Below, in pieces: positions 35,684-47,156 of a stretch of 64,000 nucleotides of DNA. The first letter of the stretch is position 1. The number at the start of each line of letters is the position of its first letter. The position numbers were made by a program, and so were the translations under genes. The DNA lies in NCBI RefSeq assembly GCF_019038415.1, contig NZ_JAFKRG010000048.1, positions 1 through 64,000 on the forward strand, read 5' to 3'. The notes beneath the pieces were generated by a model that ran no database searches, was not told the origin of the DNA, and worked only from the letters and a program-made list of their open reading frames with translations. This DNA comes from Synechococcus sp. CCY 9618 (GTDB lineage: Bacteria; Cyanobacteriota; Cyanobacteriia; PCC-6307; Cyanobiaceae).

Positions 35684-36480
35684 ATCCCGTCCTGTCCAGG
35701 CGGGGCGAACGGGCCCGACCGACCGCGGCCCCTGCGGCCCGCGGTGGCGTCCGATGGCGCCTCCGTTCTGAACCTGCTCATCAGCGTCTCCCCGCCGCCC
35801 CTCAACCTGGCCCTGGTGATCGATCGTTCCGGCTCCATGCACGGCCGCAAGATCAGCTTCGCCCGCAAGGCGGCCCGTTTCCTCGCCGGTGAACTCTCGA
35901 CCCGCGACCACCTGGCCATCATCAGTTTCGATGACCAGGTCGATCTGGTGGTGCCTTCCCGGGCGGTGGGGGACCCCCAGCCTTTCCTGGCGGCGATCAA
36001 CCGGATCGTTTCCGGTGGCAGCACGGCCCTCTCCGACGGCCAGGCGAATGCGGGGCTCACCGATTCCAGGGCGATTGCCGATCGGGTGTCCGGCCTCACC
36101 CAGCACGGGGTGCGCACCAGCGCCTTCGGCCTTGGCGTCGATTTCGACGAAGACCTGATGGGCTCCATCGCCGCCGCCGATGATGGCACCCTGGCCCACA
36201 TCGAAAGCCCCCAGGTGCTCTCCGATCTCCATGCCTCCGAACTGCGGGGGGCTGGCGACCACGGTCGGCCGGCGGGTGAGCATCGTGGCCGTACGCCTGC
36301 GCCTTCCCGCCTGGAGTCCCAACCAGGAGCTGCTCAGCGTGCGGCTGGCCTGGGACGCATCGGATGGGGGCGAACGCCAGAGCTTCAAGGCGCTCCTGCA
36401 GCTGCCGGTGCTGGGCGCCGCCGAGGTAGCGGAGCTGGTGGCCGAGGATGAGGCGGTGGCGATTTCCCCTGGCCGCTGCC
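35684..36480 (+). pseudogene. Eroded von Willebrand factor A domain protein
   Basis: Remnant of a vWA protein. The MIDAS motif (VIDRSGSMHG) and the first half of the domain are intact, but no start codon is left upstream except a GTG at 35744. After GGSTAL the frame jumps straight to LSDGQANAGLTD, lacking the roughly 25-40 residues normally between. A G6 run at 36246-36251 then breaks the frame: SELRG should continue as LATTVGRRVSIVAVRLRL, which is found one frame over, ending near AEVAELVAEDEAVAI. The C-terminal part is missing. Dead gene. Confidence 0.85.
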
Positions 36481-36570
36481 CTTTTGCCGCAGGATTGCTG
36501 CTCGGTGCCTGCGTTGCCCGGGTTGCAGGAAGGGGCGCCATAACATCGCAGAACGCCGTGCAGAGGGGCG

Positions 36571-36822
36571 ATGGCCGAGCTCGTGGTCAGGGACGTCGAC
36601 GATGCCATCGTGCGGGCCCTCCGGCGACGGGCCGACATCCATGGCCGCAGTGAGGAAGCCGAGCACAGGGCCATGCTGGCCTGTGCGCTTCAGGCCAGGC
36701 CCTGCAGCAGCCTGGCGGAACTGCTGAGCGCCATGCCCCCCGTGGGACGGGATGGGGATTTTGAACGGCTGCCACAGCCATCCGATGCCTTCGAATCTGC
36801 AGCAGAGGCACCATGTACCTGA
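36571..36822 (+). CDS. FitA-like antitoxin (ribbon-helix-helix)
   Basis: An 83-residue antitoxin of the FitA type. Residues 1-38 form the ribbon-helix-helix (ELVVRDVDDAIVRALRRRADIHGRS), which binds DNA at the operon promoter. The rest is a disordered toxin-binding tail. Its stop overlaps the toxin start by 10 nt (36813-36822), a typical toxin-antitoxin operon arrangement. Confidence 0.85.
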   Translation: MAELVVRDVDDAIVRALRRRADIHGRSEEAEHRAMLACALQARPCSSLAELLSAMPPVGRDGDFERLPQPSDAFESAAEAPCT

Positions 36823-37250
36823 TCGACACGGCGGTGATCAGCGAGGCCCGAAAGGGAGACCGGGCCCATGCGGGGGTGCGCGCCTTCTTCGAGGAAGTCC
36901 AGCACGACCATGTCCCCCTGTTTCTGGCCACGATCACGGTGGGGGAGCTGAGCCGGGCCGTGGCGTTGATGCGCCATCGAGGCGAGGAGCACGAGGCCCG
37001 GCAGATGGAGGAGTGGCTTCAGCAGCTGGTGCAGGACCATGGGGAGAGCCTGCTGGGTCTGGATGCCCGGTCGGCCCAGCTCTGGGGGCAACTGCGCGCT
37101 CCCCATCCAGAGCACGTGATCGACCAGCAGATCGCCGCCATCGCCCTGGTCCATGACCTGACGGTGGTGGCCCATCGGACGCCGGCCTTCCGCGACACTG
37201 GAGTCCGGGTGCGGGACCCGTGGCTGGCCGGCGGCGCTCAGCAACCCTGA
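36813..37250 (+). CDS. FitB/VapC-like PIN toxin
   Basis: A 145-residue PIN-domain protein, predicted RNase toxin neutralised by the FitA-like protein upstream. Acidic residues Asp5 (YLIDTAVISE), Glu (TVGELSRA) and Asp (EHVIDQQIAA) are present. The fourth position, usually in a TRNxxDF motif, reads AHRTPAF, so the last acidic residue and the Asn are lost. It could be a weakened toxin. Confidence 0.82.
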   Translation: MYLIDTAVISEARKGDRAHAGVRAFFEEVQHDHVPLFLATITVGELSRAVALMRHRGEEHEARQMEEWLQQLVQDHGESLLGLDARSAQLWGQLRAPHPEHVIDQQIAAIALVHDLTVVAHRTPAFRDTGVRVRDPWLAGGAQQP

Positions 37251-37272
37251 GCCTGCGGTTCGGCGATCGTCC

Positions 37273-37479
37273 TCAGCTGCCGTGGGGCCACTCCGCCCGC
37301 TTCATCACCACGCCGGCGCAGGTGGCCCTGTGAAGGGTGAAGACCCCGAAACAAAAGCCCAGCTCTTCGGCAATCGCGACAATGGCGTAGGGGTCCGCTC
37401 CCCTGAGCCGGGAGCGCAGCTCGGGTGAGCAGGACACTCTTTCAAGGAAGAGATCGAGCTGGTCCTGTTCCTTGTCCAC
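37273..37479 (-). CDS. Nif11-like leader peptide family protein
   Basis: A 68-residue Nif11-type protein: QLDLFLERVSCSPELRSRLRGA followed by DPYAIVAIAEELGFCFGVFTL. Two Cys, at GFCFG and ATCAG, lie in the C-terminal part, unlike the copy at 34741-34956. No modification enzymes are in the window. It converges with the PIN toxin gene, leaving 22 nt. Confidence 0.78.
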   Translation of the reverse strand: MDKEQDQLDLFLERVSCSPELRSRLRGADPYAIVAIAEELGFCFGVFTLHRATCAGVVMKRAEWPHGS

Positions 37480-37515
37480 CGCATCCCCCTTGACAGGGAG
37501 AAAGTGTATCTGTGG

Positions 37516-38043
37516 CTACGAAAGCACCGGCTCCAGTTCCGGCGGCAGGCCGGTGGCGAGCTGGAGGCTGCTCCAGCGGCCTTCGATGCTGCGGCCGTCC
37601 GGCAGGCCGAGCCGCATCCATGCGGCGCCCATCGAGTCGACGAGCTCCAGGTGACGGACCCGGGGCCGGAGGGCCGCCAGGAAGCCGGGCAGCCAGTCCA
37701 TCACCTCCCTGATCCTTCGGCTGTCTTCCCCGCTGTCGTCGAAGATCCCTCCGTGGGGGAGCCGCAGGAAGACCCGGCATCCGGGCTCCACCCGTTGGTG
37801 ATAGAAGGCATGGCTGTTCATGCCGTGACCCCAGAAGCCCATGGTGAGGTAGCCCTCGGGTGCTTCCTCCAGGAAGTCGGTGATCATGCTCTGCACCGTG
37901 TACAGCAACCCCCTGGCCTCCTCACTGCCGAACAGCTTCTGGTCCATCCAGTGCATGGGCTTGCCTGACAGCAGGTCCCGGGGCAGCGGGACGCCGATCC
38001 GTTCGGCATAGAGAGCCTCGAGGGTGCTGAACGGCCTTGGCAT
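37516..38043 (-). CDS. Conserved hypothetical protein
   Basis: A 175-residue soluble protein with no recognised domain. It contains MGFWGHGMNSHAFYHQRVEPGCRVFLRLPHGG, a beta-rich core, and ends with a helix and a Leu/Glu-rich tail. The ATG at 38043 is the best start; an upstream one adds nine Pro/Ser-rich residues. It follows the nuclease gene on the same strand after 81 nt. Confidence 0.55.
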   Translation of the reverse strand: MPRPFSTLEALYAERIGVPLPRDLLSGKPMHWMDQKLFGSEEARGLLYTVQSMITDFLEEAPEGYLTMGFWGHGMNSHAFYHQRVEPGCRVFLRLPHGGIFDDSGEDSRRIREVMDWLPGFLAALRPRVRHLELVDSMGAAWMRLGLPDGRSIEGRWSSLQLATGLPPELEPVLS

Positions 38044-38124
38044 CGATGGGTTGGGCGGGGATACAGCCAATCCTCGCCAGGGTCGATCCCTGGCTGAGCA
38101 TCTTCATGCGAAAAACGGCCTGCG

Positions 38125-38667
38125 TCAGTGCAGGCTCTCGCAGGCCTCCCCAACCCCGTTGGCATCCAGATCGCTGTGGCCCTGGCGCAGCAGTGGCTGG
38201 GCTCGGGCATGGGAGCCGCCCCGTCCCCGCCGGAAGTCCCAGGGCCGTGTCAGGCCCCCCGGCACCCCCCAGACGCCGAGCCCCTGGCGGCGGGCTCGGT
38301 CCTCGGCCCCCAGGTAGGCACCGGCATCACAGGGGCCCAGGTAGCGGCGATAGGCGAAGGCCAGGCCGGCCTCCACCAGCGCCAGATTGATGTTGGTGTC
38401 GCTGAACACCTCAGCCACCGTGCGTCCGATCGGCAGACGCCGCTGCAGGGCCTCCCGGGCCTGCTGGCCGTAGGGGCGCTGGGCGGTCTCCGGGGCGTCG
38501 ATGCAGGCCAGGCGGATCGTGATCCGCTGCTCCCCACGGCGCACCCGCAGGGTGTCACCGTCGCCGATGGAGAGCACCCTGGCCTGGAACGCCGGGGCCG
38601 CCGAGCCTGCCCCCGGCAGGGCCAGGAGGATCAGCAGCAGCAAGGACGGCCGCCTGGGCCCGAGCAT
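38125..38667 (-). CDS. Thermonuclease (SNase)-like protein with internal deletion
   Basis: A secreted nuclease-like protein, 180 residues from the ATG at 38667, with a signal peptide (LLLLILLALPGAGSAA). The SNase core has VLSIGDGDTLRV, RLACIDAPETAQ (Arg and Glu of the active site) and TVAEVFSDTNINLALVEAG. Between LPIG and RTVAEV about 15-18 residues normally present (strand plus the DRYG turn) are missing, without loss of frame. The C-terminus is an excalibur-like calcium site (SDLDANGVGEACE). Activity is doubtful. Confidence 0.75.
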   Translation of the reverse strand: MLGPRRPSLLLLILLALPGAGSAAPAFQARVLSIGDGDTLRVRRGEQRITIRLACIDAPETAQRPYGQQAREALQRRLPIGRTVAEVFSDTNINLALVEAGLAFAYRRYLGPCDAGAYLGAEDRARRQGLGVWGVPGGLTRPWDFRRGRGGSHARAQPLLRQGHSDLDANGVGEACESLH

Positions 38668-38823
38668 GCTTTGGAGGAGGTGTGTGAAGAGACGTTCCGG
38701 CGGCGGAGCTTCCGGCAGGTTGACAGTCGAGCGCCCCGGGCGACCCCTGTCGGTGGGGAGATCCATCCGATCCTGTGGCCCACCGGTACTCGCCAACAGT
38801 GCCAAAGCGACACGCACGACACC

Positions 38824-39807
38824 ATGTCAACGACCGCACGCCAGGGCGCTGGCGCCAAGGGCGACCAGATCCACCCCGGGAGCACACCGACGCGGTTCCC
38901 GCCGATGCGTCGAGGGACGCTCACCACCCTGCAGGTGAATCTCGGCTACCGCTGCAACCAGGCGTGCAGCCATTGCCACGTGAATGCCTCGCCGGCGCGC
39001 ACCGAATCGATGGACGACGCCACCCTGGCGCTGATTCCGGAGGTGCTGGAGGCCCGGGGCCTGGGCTGTCTGGATCTCACCGGCGGCGCCCCCGAACTCC
39101 ATCCCCGATTCCGGGAGCTGGTGGTGGCGGTCCGGGCGGCGGGCGTCGAGGTGATCGACCGCTGCAACCTCACCATTCTCTCCGAATCCGGCCAGGAGGA
39201 TCTGGCTGCTTTCCTGGCTGAGCACGGCGTGACGGTGGTGGCTTCGCTGCCCTGTTATTCCGCCGACAACGTCGATCGCCAGCGGGGGGATGGGGTGTTT
39301 GCGCGCAGCATCGCCGGCCTGCACCAGCTCAACGCCCTCGGCTACGGCGAGCCGGGGTCCGGCCTGACGCTGGATCTCGTCTACAACCCCCAGAATCCCG
39401 TGCTGCCCCCGCCGCAGGCGGCGCTGGAAGCCGAGTACAGGCGGGTGCTGGCGAGCGAGTTCGGCATCGTTTTCAACCGTCTCTATGCCCTGAGCAACAT
39501 GCCGATCCAGCGTTATGCCTCCGTGCTGCGCGCCCAGGGACAGCTGGAGTCCTATCTGCACCTGCTGCGCACCAGCCACCGGGCGGCGAACATGGATCTG
39601 GTGATGTGCCGCAGCCTGATCAGCGTCGACTGGCGGGGCTTCCTGTTCGACTGCGATTTCAACCAGCAGCTGCAGTTGCCGGCCACCAGCCGTCATCTGC
39701 GTGACCTGCTCAGCCATGACATCCAGGGGGAACCCATTGCCGTGGCCGACCACTGCTTCGGCTGCACGGCCGGTGGTGGTTCCAGCTGCGGCGGGGCCCT
39801 TGGCTGA
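38824..39807 (+). CDS. arsS: Arsenosugar biosynthesis radical SAM protein ArsS
   Basis: A 327-residue radical SAM enzyme. The CxxxCxxC cluster is CNQACSHC (Cys44, 48, 51); LDLTGGAPELHP supplies the SAM-binding GGAP motif. The C-terminal third has the DUF3641 layout with DCDFNQ and CFGCTAGGGSSCGG, typical of ArsS, which adds a 5'-deoxyadenosyl group to methylated arsenic to make arsenosugars. The methyltransferase arsM is not in the window. A small LMW-phosphatase-like arsenate reductase gene follows 3.1 kb downstream on the same strand. Confidence 0.88.
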   Translation: MSTTARQGAGAKGDQIHPGSTPTRFPPMRRGTLTTLQVNLGYRCNQACSHCHVNASPARTESMDDATLALIPEVLEARGLGCLDLTGGAPELHPRFRELVVAVRAAGVEVIDRCNLTILSESGQEDLAAFLAEHGVTVVASLPCYSADNVDRQRGDGVFARSIAGLHQLNALGYGEPGSGLTLDLVYNPQNPVLPPPQAALEAEYRRVLASEFGIVFNRLYALSNMPIQRYASVLRAQGQLESYLHLLRTSHRAANMDLVMCRSLISVDWRGFLFDCDFNQQLQLPATSRHLRDLLSHDIQGEPIAVADHCFGCTAGGGSSCGGALG

Positions 39808-39810
39808 TGC

Positions 39811-40653
39811 CTAGCGGCGGTTCAGGGACCAGTCGTAGGGGAGGTTGCTGAGGTTGTAGTCCCCCGTCAGCAGGAAGGCGCGATCATCGGCATTCACGTG
39901 GTCGGCGATGAAGAGCAGCACGGCGCTCTGGTTGCCATGGTTGGGGACGGAACCGCCGCTGCCAGGGGCCTTTGTCCAGTCCTGGCCAAACCACTGGAAG
40001 ATCGCCGAGATCTTCACCGTCCCTGCCCCGCGATCAATCACCAGGCCGTGGGGGCCGGCCAGCCAGCGGCGGGTCTGATCCTCCAGCTGGGCGTTCAGCT
40101 GCGGGCCGGTGTAGGCCTCCCGGCGCAGGGGCGGGCAGCTGATCGCGGCGCAGACCAGGGCGGCATGGATGCGCGGCTCGCTGAAATCGCGGCGCAGGAT
40201 GTTGTGCTCGATGGCATCGAGGCTGAGCTGGCGGCCCATCACGGTGTGGGTGCGCACCTTCCAGACCCCGAAGATGTCCCGGATGCTGGCCTTGATGGGC
40301 CTGTGTTCGATGATCGATTGCAGGGTGATCGCGTTGTAGGCATTGATCAGGAAGGCGATCTGATCCTGTGGGGGCCAGGCCGCGTAGCTGGCAGGGCTGA
40401 CGGCGGCGACCCGGCGCAGGTACGTTTTCAGCTGGCTGGGGTTGTTCTGCAGGGCCCGGTAGTTGACCAGCCCCTGGTCGTCCACATAGATCCGCAGCAG
40501 CGCGGTCAGGTCGGCCGGGTCGGGAGCCGGTGTGGCCGCGGTGGCCGCGTCGGCAACCGATGGAGGACTGGAGAGAGGGGTGGCCTGGCACCCCGAGGCC
40601 AATCCCAGGATGGAGGCCAACAGAAGGGGGGCGGCCGATCGCTGCAGGGCCAT
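39811..40653 (-). CDS. DUF547 lipoprotein
   Basis: A 280-residue DUF547 protein with a lipobox (LGLASGC). The DUF547 core has FLINAYNAITLQSII, HNILRRDF, HAALVCAAISCPPLR and YNLSNLPYDWSLN near the end. The family is related in fold to transglutaminase-like cysteine proteins; function unknown. The true start is the ATG at 40653. It is the last of three genes (GT2, membrane GT, DUF547) on the minus strand, 37 nt after the membrane GT. Confidence 0.8.
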   Translation of the reverse strand: MALQRSAAPLLLASILGLASGCQATPLSSPPSVADAATAATPAPDPADLTALLRIYVDDQGLVNYRALQNNPSQLKTYLRRVAAVSPASYAAWPPQDQIAFLINAYNAITLQSIIEHRPIKASIRDIFGVWKVRTHTVMGRQLSLDAIEHNILRRDFSEPRIHAALVCAAISCPPLRREAYTGPQLNAQLEDQTRRWLAGPHGLVIDRGAGTVKISAIFQWFGQDWTKAPGSGGSVPNHGNQSAVLLFIADHVNADDRAFLLTGDYNLSNLPYDWSLNRR

Positions 40654-40690
40654 GGCTGGGACGGGGCAGGGCGTGCTGGAGGTACCCGCG

Positions 40691-42016
40691 TCAGACGCGA
40701 TCGGATGGGGCAGCGGCTGACGTGGTCGCCGGCGCTGCGGAGCGTGCCTGCCTGGCACTGAGCAGGCAACCGAGGATCAGGGGCAGCCAGAGACCCCAGC
40801 GCTCGGGTTCCGTCAGCATCCATTGCGGCGCCCGGGACGGCAGCACGAAGTAGAGGAACGCCGAGAGGCTGACCAGCCGGGCTCCCCAGTTCTGATCGGG
40901 GACGGCGAACGGCAGCAGCCAGAGGAAGTACCAGGCGTGCACGATCGGCGAGAGCAGCAGCAGGGCCAGCCAGTAGCCCCAGGCGAAGTCGCGCAGGCTG
41001 CGGCTGAAGGCGAGCAGCAGCACCACCGCCAGGAGCAGGGCCAGCCCGTAGGGCGCATTGGATCGCAGGGTCCAGGGCCAGACCTGGCCCACCAGGTGGG
41101 GAATCCACTCGGCGCTGCGGCCACGGGTCATGAACACCGAATCGGTGGGCAGCAGCCGCCAGGAGCCGCCATGGCCGAAGGCCAGGCTTGAAAGAACCAG
41201 GGGGAGCAACCCCAGCATCCCGACCAGACCCGCCCGGACGGGGCGTCCCTGACGCAGGCTCTGCCAGATTCCGTAGCCCAGCAGGGGCATCGACACCCAC
41301 TTGAGTGCGACGCTGATGCCCAGCAGAAGCGTGCTCCACAGCCAGGGCCAGGGCAGCCCACGGCCGAGCCTCCCTTCCGCCACCAGCCAGCCCGCCACCA
41401 GCGGCAGGAGGAACCAGCTCTCGTAATGGCCGCCACCGCTGACGGCGTAGATCGCCAGGGGGTTCCAGGCATAGAGGGCCGCCCGCTGGATGCCGAAGCT
41501 CTTGCTGAGCAGGGCGCACAGGCCCAGATCCGCGACCAGGAAGGTGGCCTTGAACAGCAGGACGGCGGGGGCGATCGCCGCCAGTCCCCGGAAGCCGAGC
41601 TGGGCGAGGGGCGGATAGATCGCCGAGGTGTCGGGATGGTTGATCAGCGGCCACCAGGCGGTGCGCAGGCCCGAGAGGACCGGGGCCTCCGGGGGCAGGA
41701 GGTAGGGGTTGAACCCCTGGTTCTGGATCAGGCCCTCCCAGAGGTAGCGCCAGATGTCGTCGCCAGGCTCCATGGCAAGCACCACCAGCCGGCAGGCGAT
41801 CGCCACGCTCCAGAACAGCAGGGATGGGATCCGGGGCAGGAACCAGGAGAGGACGAATCCTGTGCCCATCACGGCCGCTGACCCCAGGAAAGGGGCCAGG
41901 TTGTCGGCCTGAAGCAGATCGCCATGGGGTTGCAGACCGATGGCGCCCGCCAGCAGCAGTCCGCCGCTGGCCAGCGGCAGGGTCCAGAGCCTTGGCCCGC
42001 CAGGAGCTGGGCTCAT
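40691..42016 (-). CDS. GT-C type membrane glycosyltransferase
   Basis: A polytopic membrane protein of 441 residues with 11-12 spans. After the second span it has the acidic motif DDIWRYLWEGLIQNQGFNPY in the first external loop, typical of GT-C fold mannosyl- or arabinosyl-like transferases that use polyprenyl-phosphate sugars. The start overlaps the stop of the GT2 gene (ATGA, 42013-42016), which suggests that the GT2 enzyme makes the lipid-linked sugar used here (inference). Confidence 0.78.
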   Translation of the reverse strand: MSPAPGGPRLWTLPLASGGLLLAGAIGLQPHGDLLQADNLAPFLGSAAVMGTGFVLSWFLPRIPSLLFWSVAIACRLVVLAMEPGDDIWRYLWEGLIQNQGFNPYLLPPEAPVLSGLRTAWWPLINHPDTSAIYPPLAQLGFRGLAAIAPAVLLFKATFLVADLGLCALLSKSFGIQRAALYAWNPLAIYAVSGGGHYESWFLLPLVAGWLVAEGRLGRGLPWPWLWSTLLLGISVALKWVSMPLLGYGIWQSLRQGRPVRAGLVGMLGLLPLVLSSLAFGHGGSWRLLPTDSVFMTRGRSAEWIPHLVGQVWPWTLRSNAPYGLALLLAVVLLLAFSRSLRDFAWGYWLALLLLSPIVHAWYFLWLLPFAVPDQNWGARLVSLSAFLYFVLPSRAPQWMLTEPERWGLWLPLILGCLLSARQARSAAPATTSAAAPSDRV

Positions 42017-42759
42017 CGCTGCCCTGTTGGCCTGGACCGGATCAGCCTGCGCAGATCACCGGCCCTCCTGCCCAGATAGAGCTTCAGCAGGGTCGCCAGG
42101 ATCACGAGCCCTGCCTGGCCTCCTGCCCGCAGCCTCCCGGAGATCTTCGATCGCCCGGCCCGGCGGCGGTGGCAGCCCATCGGCAGCTCAGCGATGCGGA
42201 GGCCCCGCTCGATGGCCTTCACCTGCATCTCGATCGTCCAGCCGAAGCCCCGGTCCTGCATGGCCATGGCCTCGAGGGCGTCGCGACGAATCAGGCGCAG
42301 GGGACCCAGATCCCGGTAGCGATGGCCCCATCCCAGGGCGATCAGCGTGGTGGCCAGCCGGTTGCCCCAGCGCTGAACGGCCGTGAGGGCAGCCGTTCCC
42401 TCCAAGGTGGCGGTGCGGTCGGCCAGCAGCAGGTCGAGGTCGTGGCGGCCGGCCAGAAAGGGGCCCAGCCGTTCCAGTGGATCGCTGCCGTCGCCATCGC
42501 AGAACAGGACCCACGCCACGGCGTCGTCGAGATCCTGGTAGCCCCGCCAGCAGGCCCTGCCGTAGCCGGCCAGCGGTTCCTCCAGAACCGTTGCGCCTGC
42601 CTGGCGGGCCTGCTCGGCACTCCGGTCCCGGCTGCCGTTGTCGACCACCCGGATGCGCTCCAACCCTGCGGCGCGCAGGCCTCTCACCACCTCCGAGATG
42701 GTGGCCTCCTCATCACGGACGGGGATCACCGCCTGAATGGCTCCGTCCTCCGGGTTCAT
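42013..42759 (-). CDS. GT2 family glycosyltransferase, dolichol-phosphate-sugar synthase-like
   Basis: A 248-residue GT2 enzyme. It opens with IQAVIPVRDEEATISEVV, has the VVDNGSRD nucleotide-binding segment, CDGDGSDP for the metal site and a SKISGRLRAGGQAG segment near the C-terminus. This is the pattern of polyprenyl-phosphate mannose/glucose synthases. It lacks C-terminal membrane spans, but has a short hydrophobic stretch near residue 220. Start ATG 42759; longer frames lack homology. Confidence 0.85.
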   Translation of the reverse strand: MNPEDGAIQAVIPVRDEEATISEVVRGLRAAGLERIRVVDNGSRDRSAEQARQAGATVLEEPLAGYGRACWRGYQDLDDAVAWVLFCDGDGSDPLERLGPFLAGRHDLDLLLADRTATLEGTAALTAVQRWGNRLATTLIALGWGHRYRDLGPLRLIRRDALEAMAMQDRGFGWTIEMQVKAIERGLRIAELPMGCHRRRAGRSKISGRLRAGGQAGLVILATLLKLYLGRRAGDLRRLIRSRPTGQR

Positions 42760-42913
42760 GGCGCAGTGGTCTTGGTGAGGAACGCCCTGAAGCGGCCCGG
42801 TACCCAGGTTGTACCGCTCAGACCGATCAGTGGATCCCGGCTTGGCACCATCCAAGCCCGGCCTTCGCCGGTAGAGCGTGAGACATGTTTCCGCGACGTT
42901 GTCCGCCGGACCG

Positions 42914-46424
<3,511 letters not shown>

Positions 46425-46695
46425 GGGGCAGCGAGGTCAGGTCGGTTCTGGCAAGTACCGCCGGACCGGCCGCGCGGATTCACCTCCCCCGTGGCCGCAA
46501 CGGAGGAGCTGAGGACTCCCGGGGCGGAAAGCCCCCTTCGGTATCACTCGAACCGTTGATCCGCAGACGACGATCCCCCCGCTGCCCCGGTCAGGTGCAA
46601 AGGATCAGGTCCCATCCCAGAGGCCTATCTTTTTGGAAGGACGCATCGATTTGCGGCCTCTCAGGCCGCATCCACGCCAACGGTCTGCCGCTTTC

Positions 46696-46851
46696 ATGCC
46701 CCACCACGCCGATCGCCCCTCCAAGATCTGCGCCTCCTGCGGCCGACCCTTCCAGTGGCGTCGCAAGTGGAAGGCGGTGTGGGAGCAGGTCCGCTACTGC
46801 TCAGAACGCTGCCGCAACGCCTCCCGACGGCCGGAGCGGCGGCAACGCTGA
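46696..46851 (+). CDS. DUF2256 zinc-binding protein
   Basis: A 51-residue basic protein with CASCGRPFQWRRKW and CSERCRN, the four-Cys layout of DUF2256. Function unknown. The ATG at 46696 is the only start leaving the family-typical length; frames from 46633 add unrelated residues. Confidence 0.85.
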   Translation: MPHHADRPSKICASCGRPFQWRRKWKAVWEQVRYCSERCRNASRRPERRQR

Positions 46852-47156
46852 TCGGCGTTGTCCTGGGCCGAGAGCAGTGGGTGATAGCTTGAAAAATCAG
46901 AAACAGAACGATCTTCCGGATCAGTCGTGCCGACCGATCCTCCGGCGTCATCTGCCCCAGCCGCAGCGCCGGACACCTCCCAACTGCGCTCTTCCAGGCG
47001 TCGTCCACCCGCGGGTGGGTCCGTTTTCTGCTCCCGTAGGGGCGTGATCAGGGCCACCGCCATGACCTGACCCGATGGGAACACCACGGGGAAGGCCGCG
47101 AGGCCGCATCGCTGTTTCCAGCACTCCTTTCCACTGACCAGAGACCCTCCCACGCC
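46852..47156. promoter_or_regulatory. Leader region of the SHOCT-domain gene
   Basis: 305 nt with an AT-richer patch (GTGATAGCTTGAAAAATCAG, 46881-46900) suited to a -10 element. I see no operator and no RNA gene. Confidence 0.3.
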
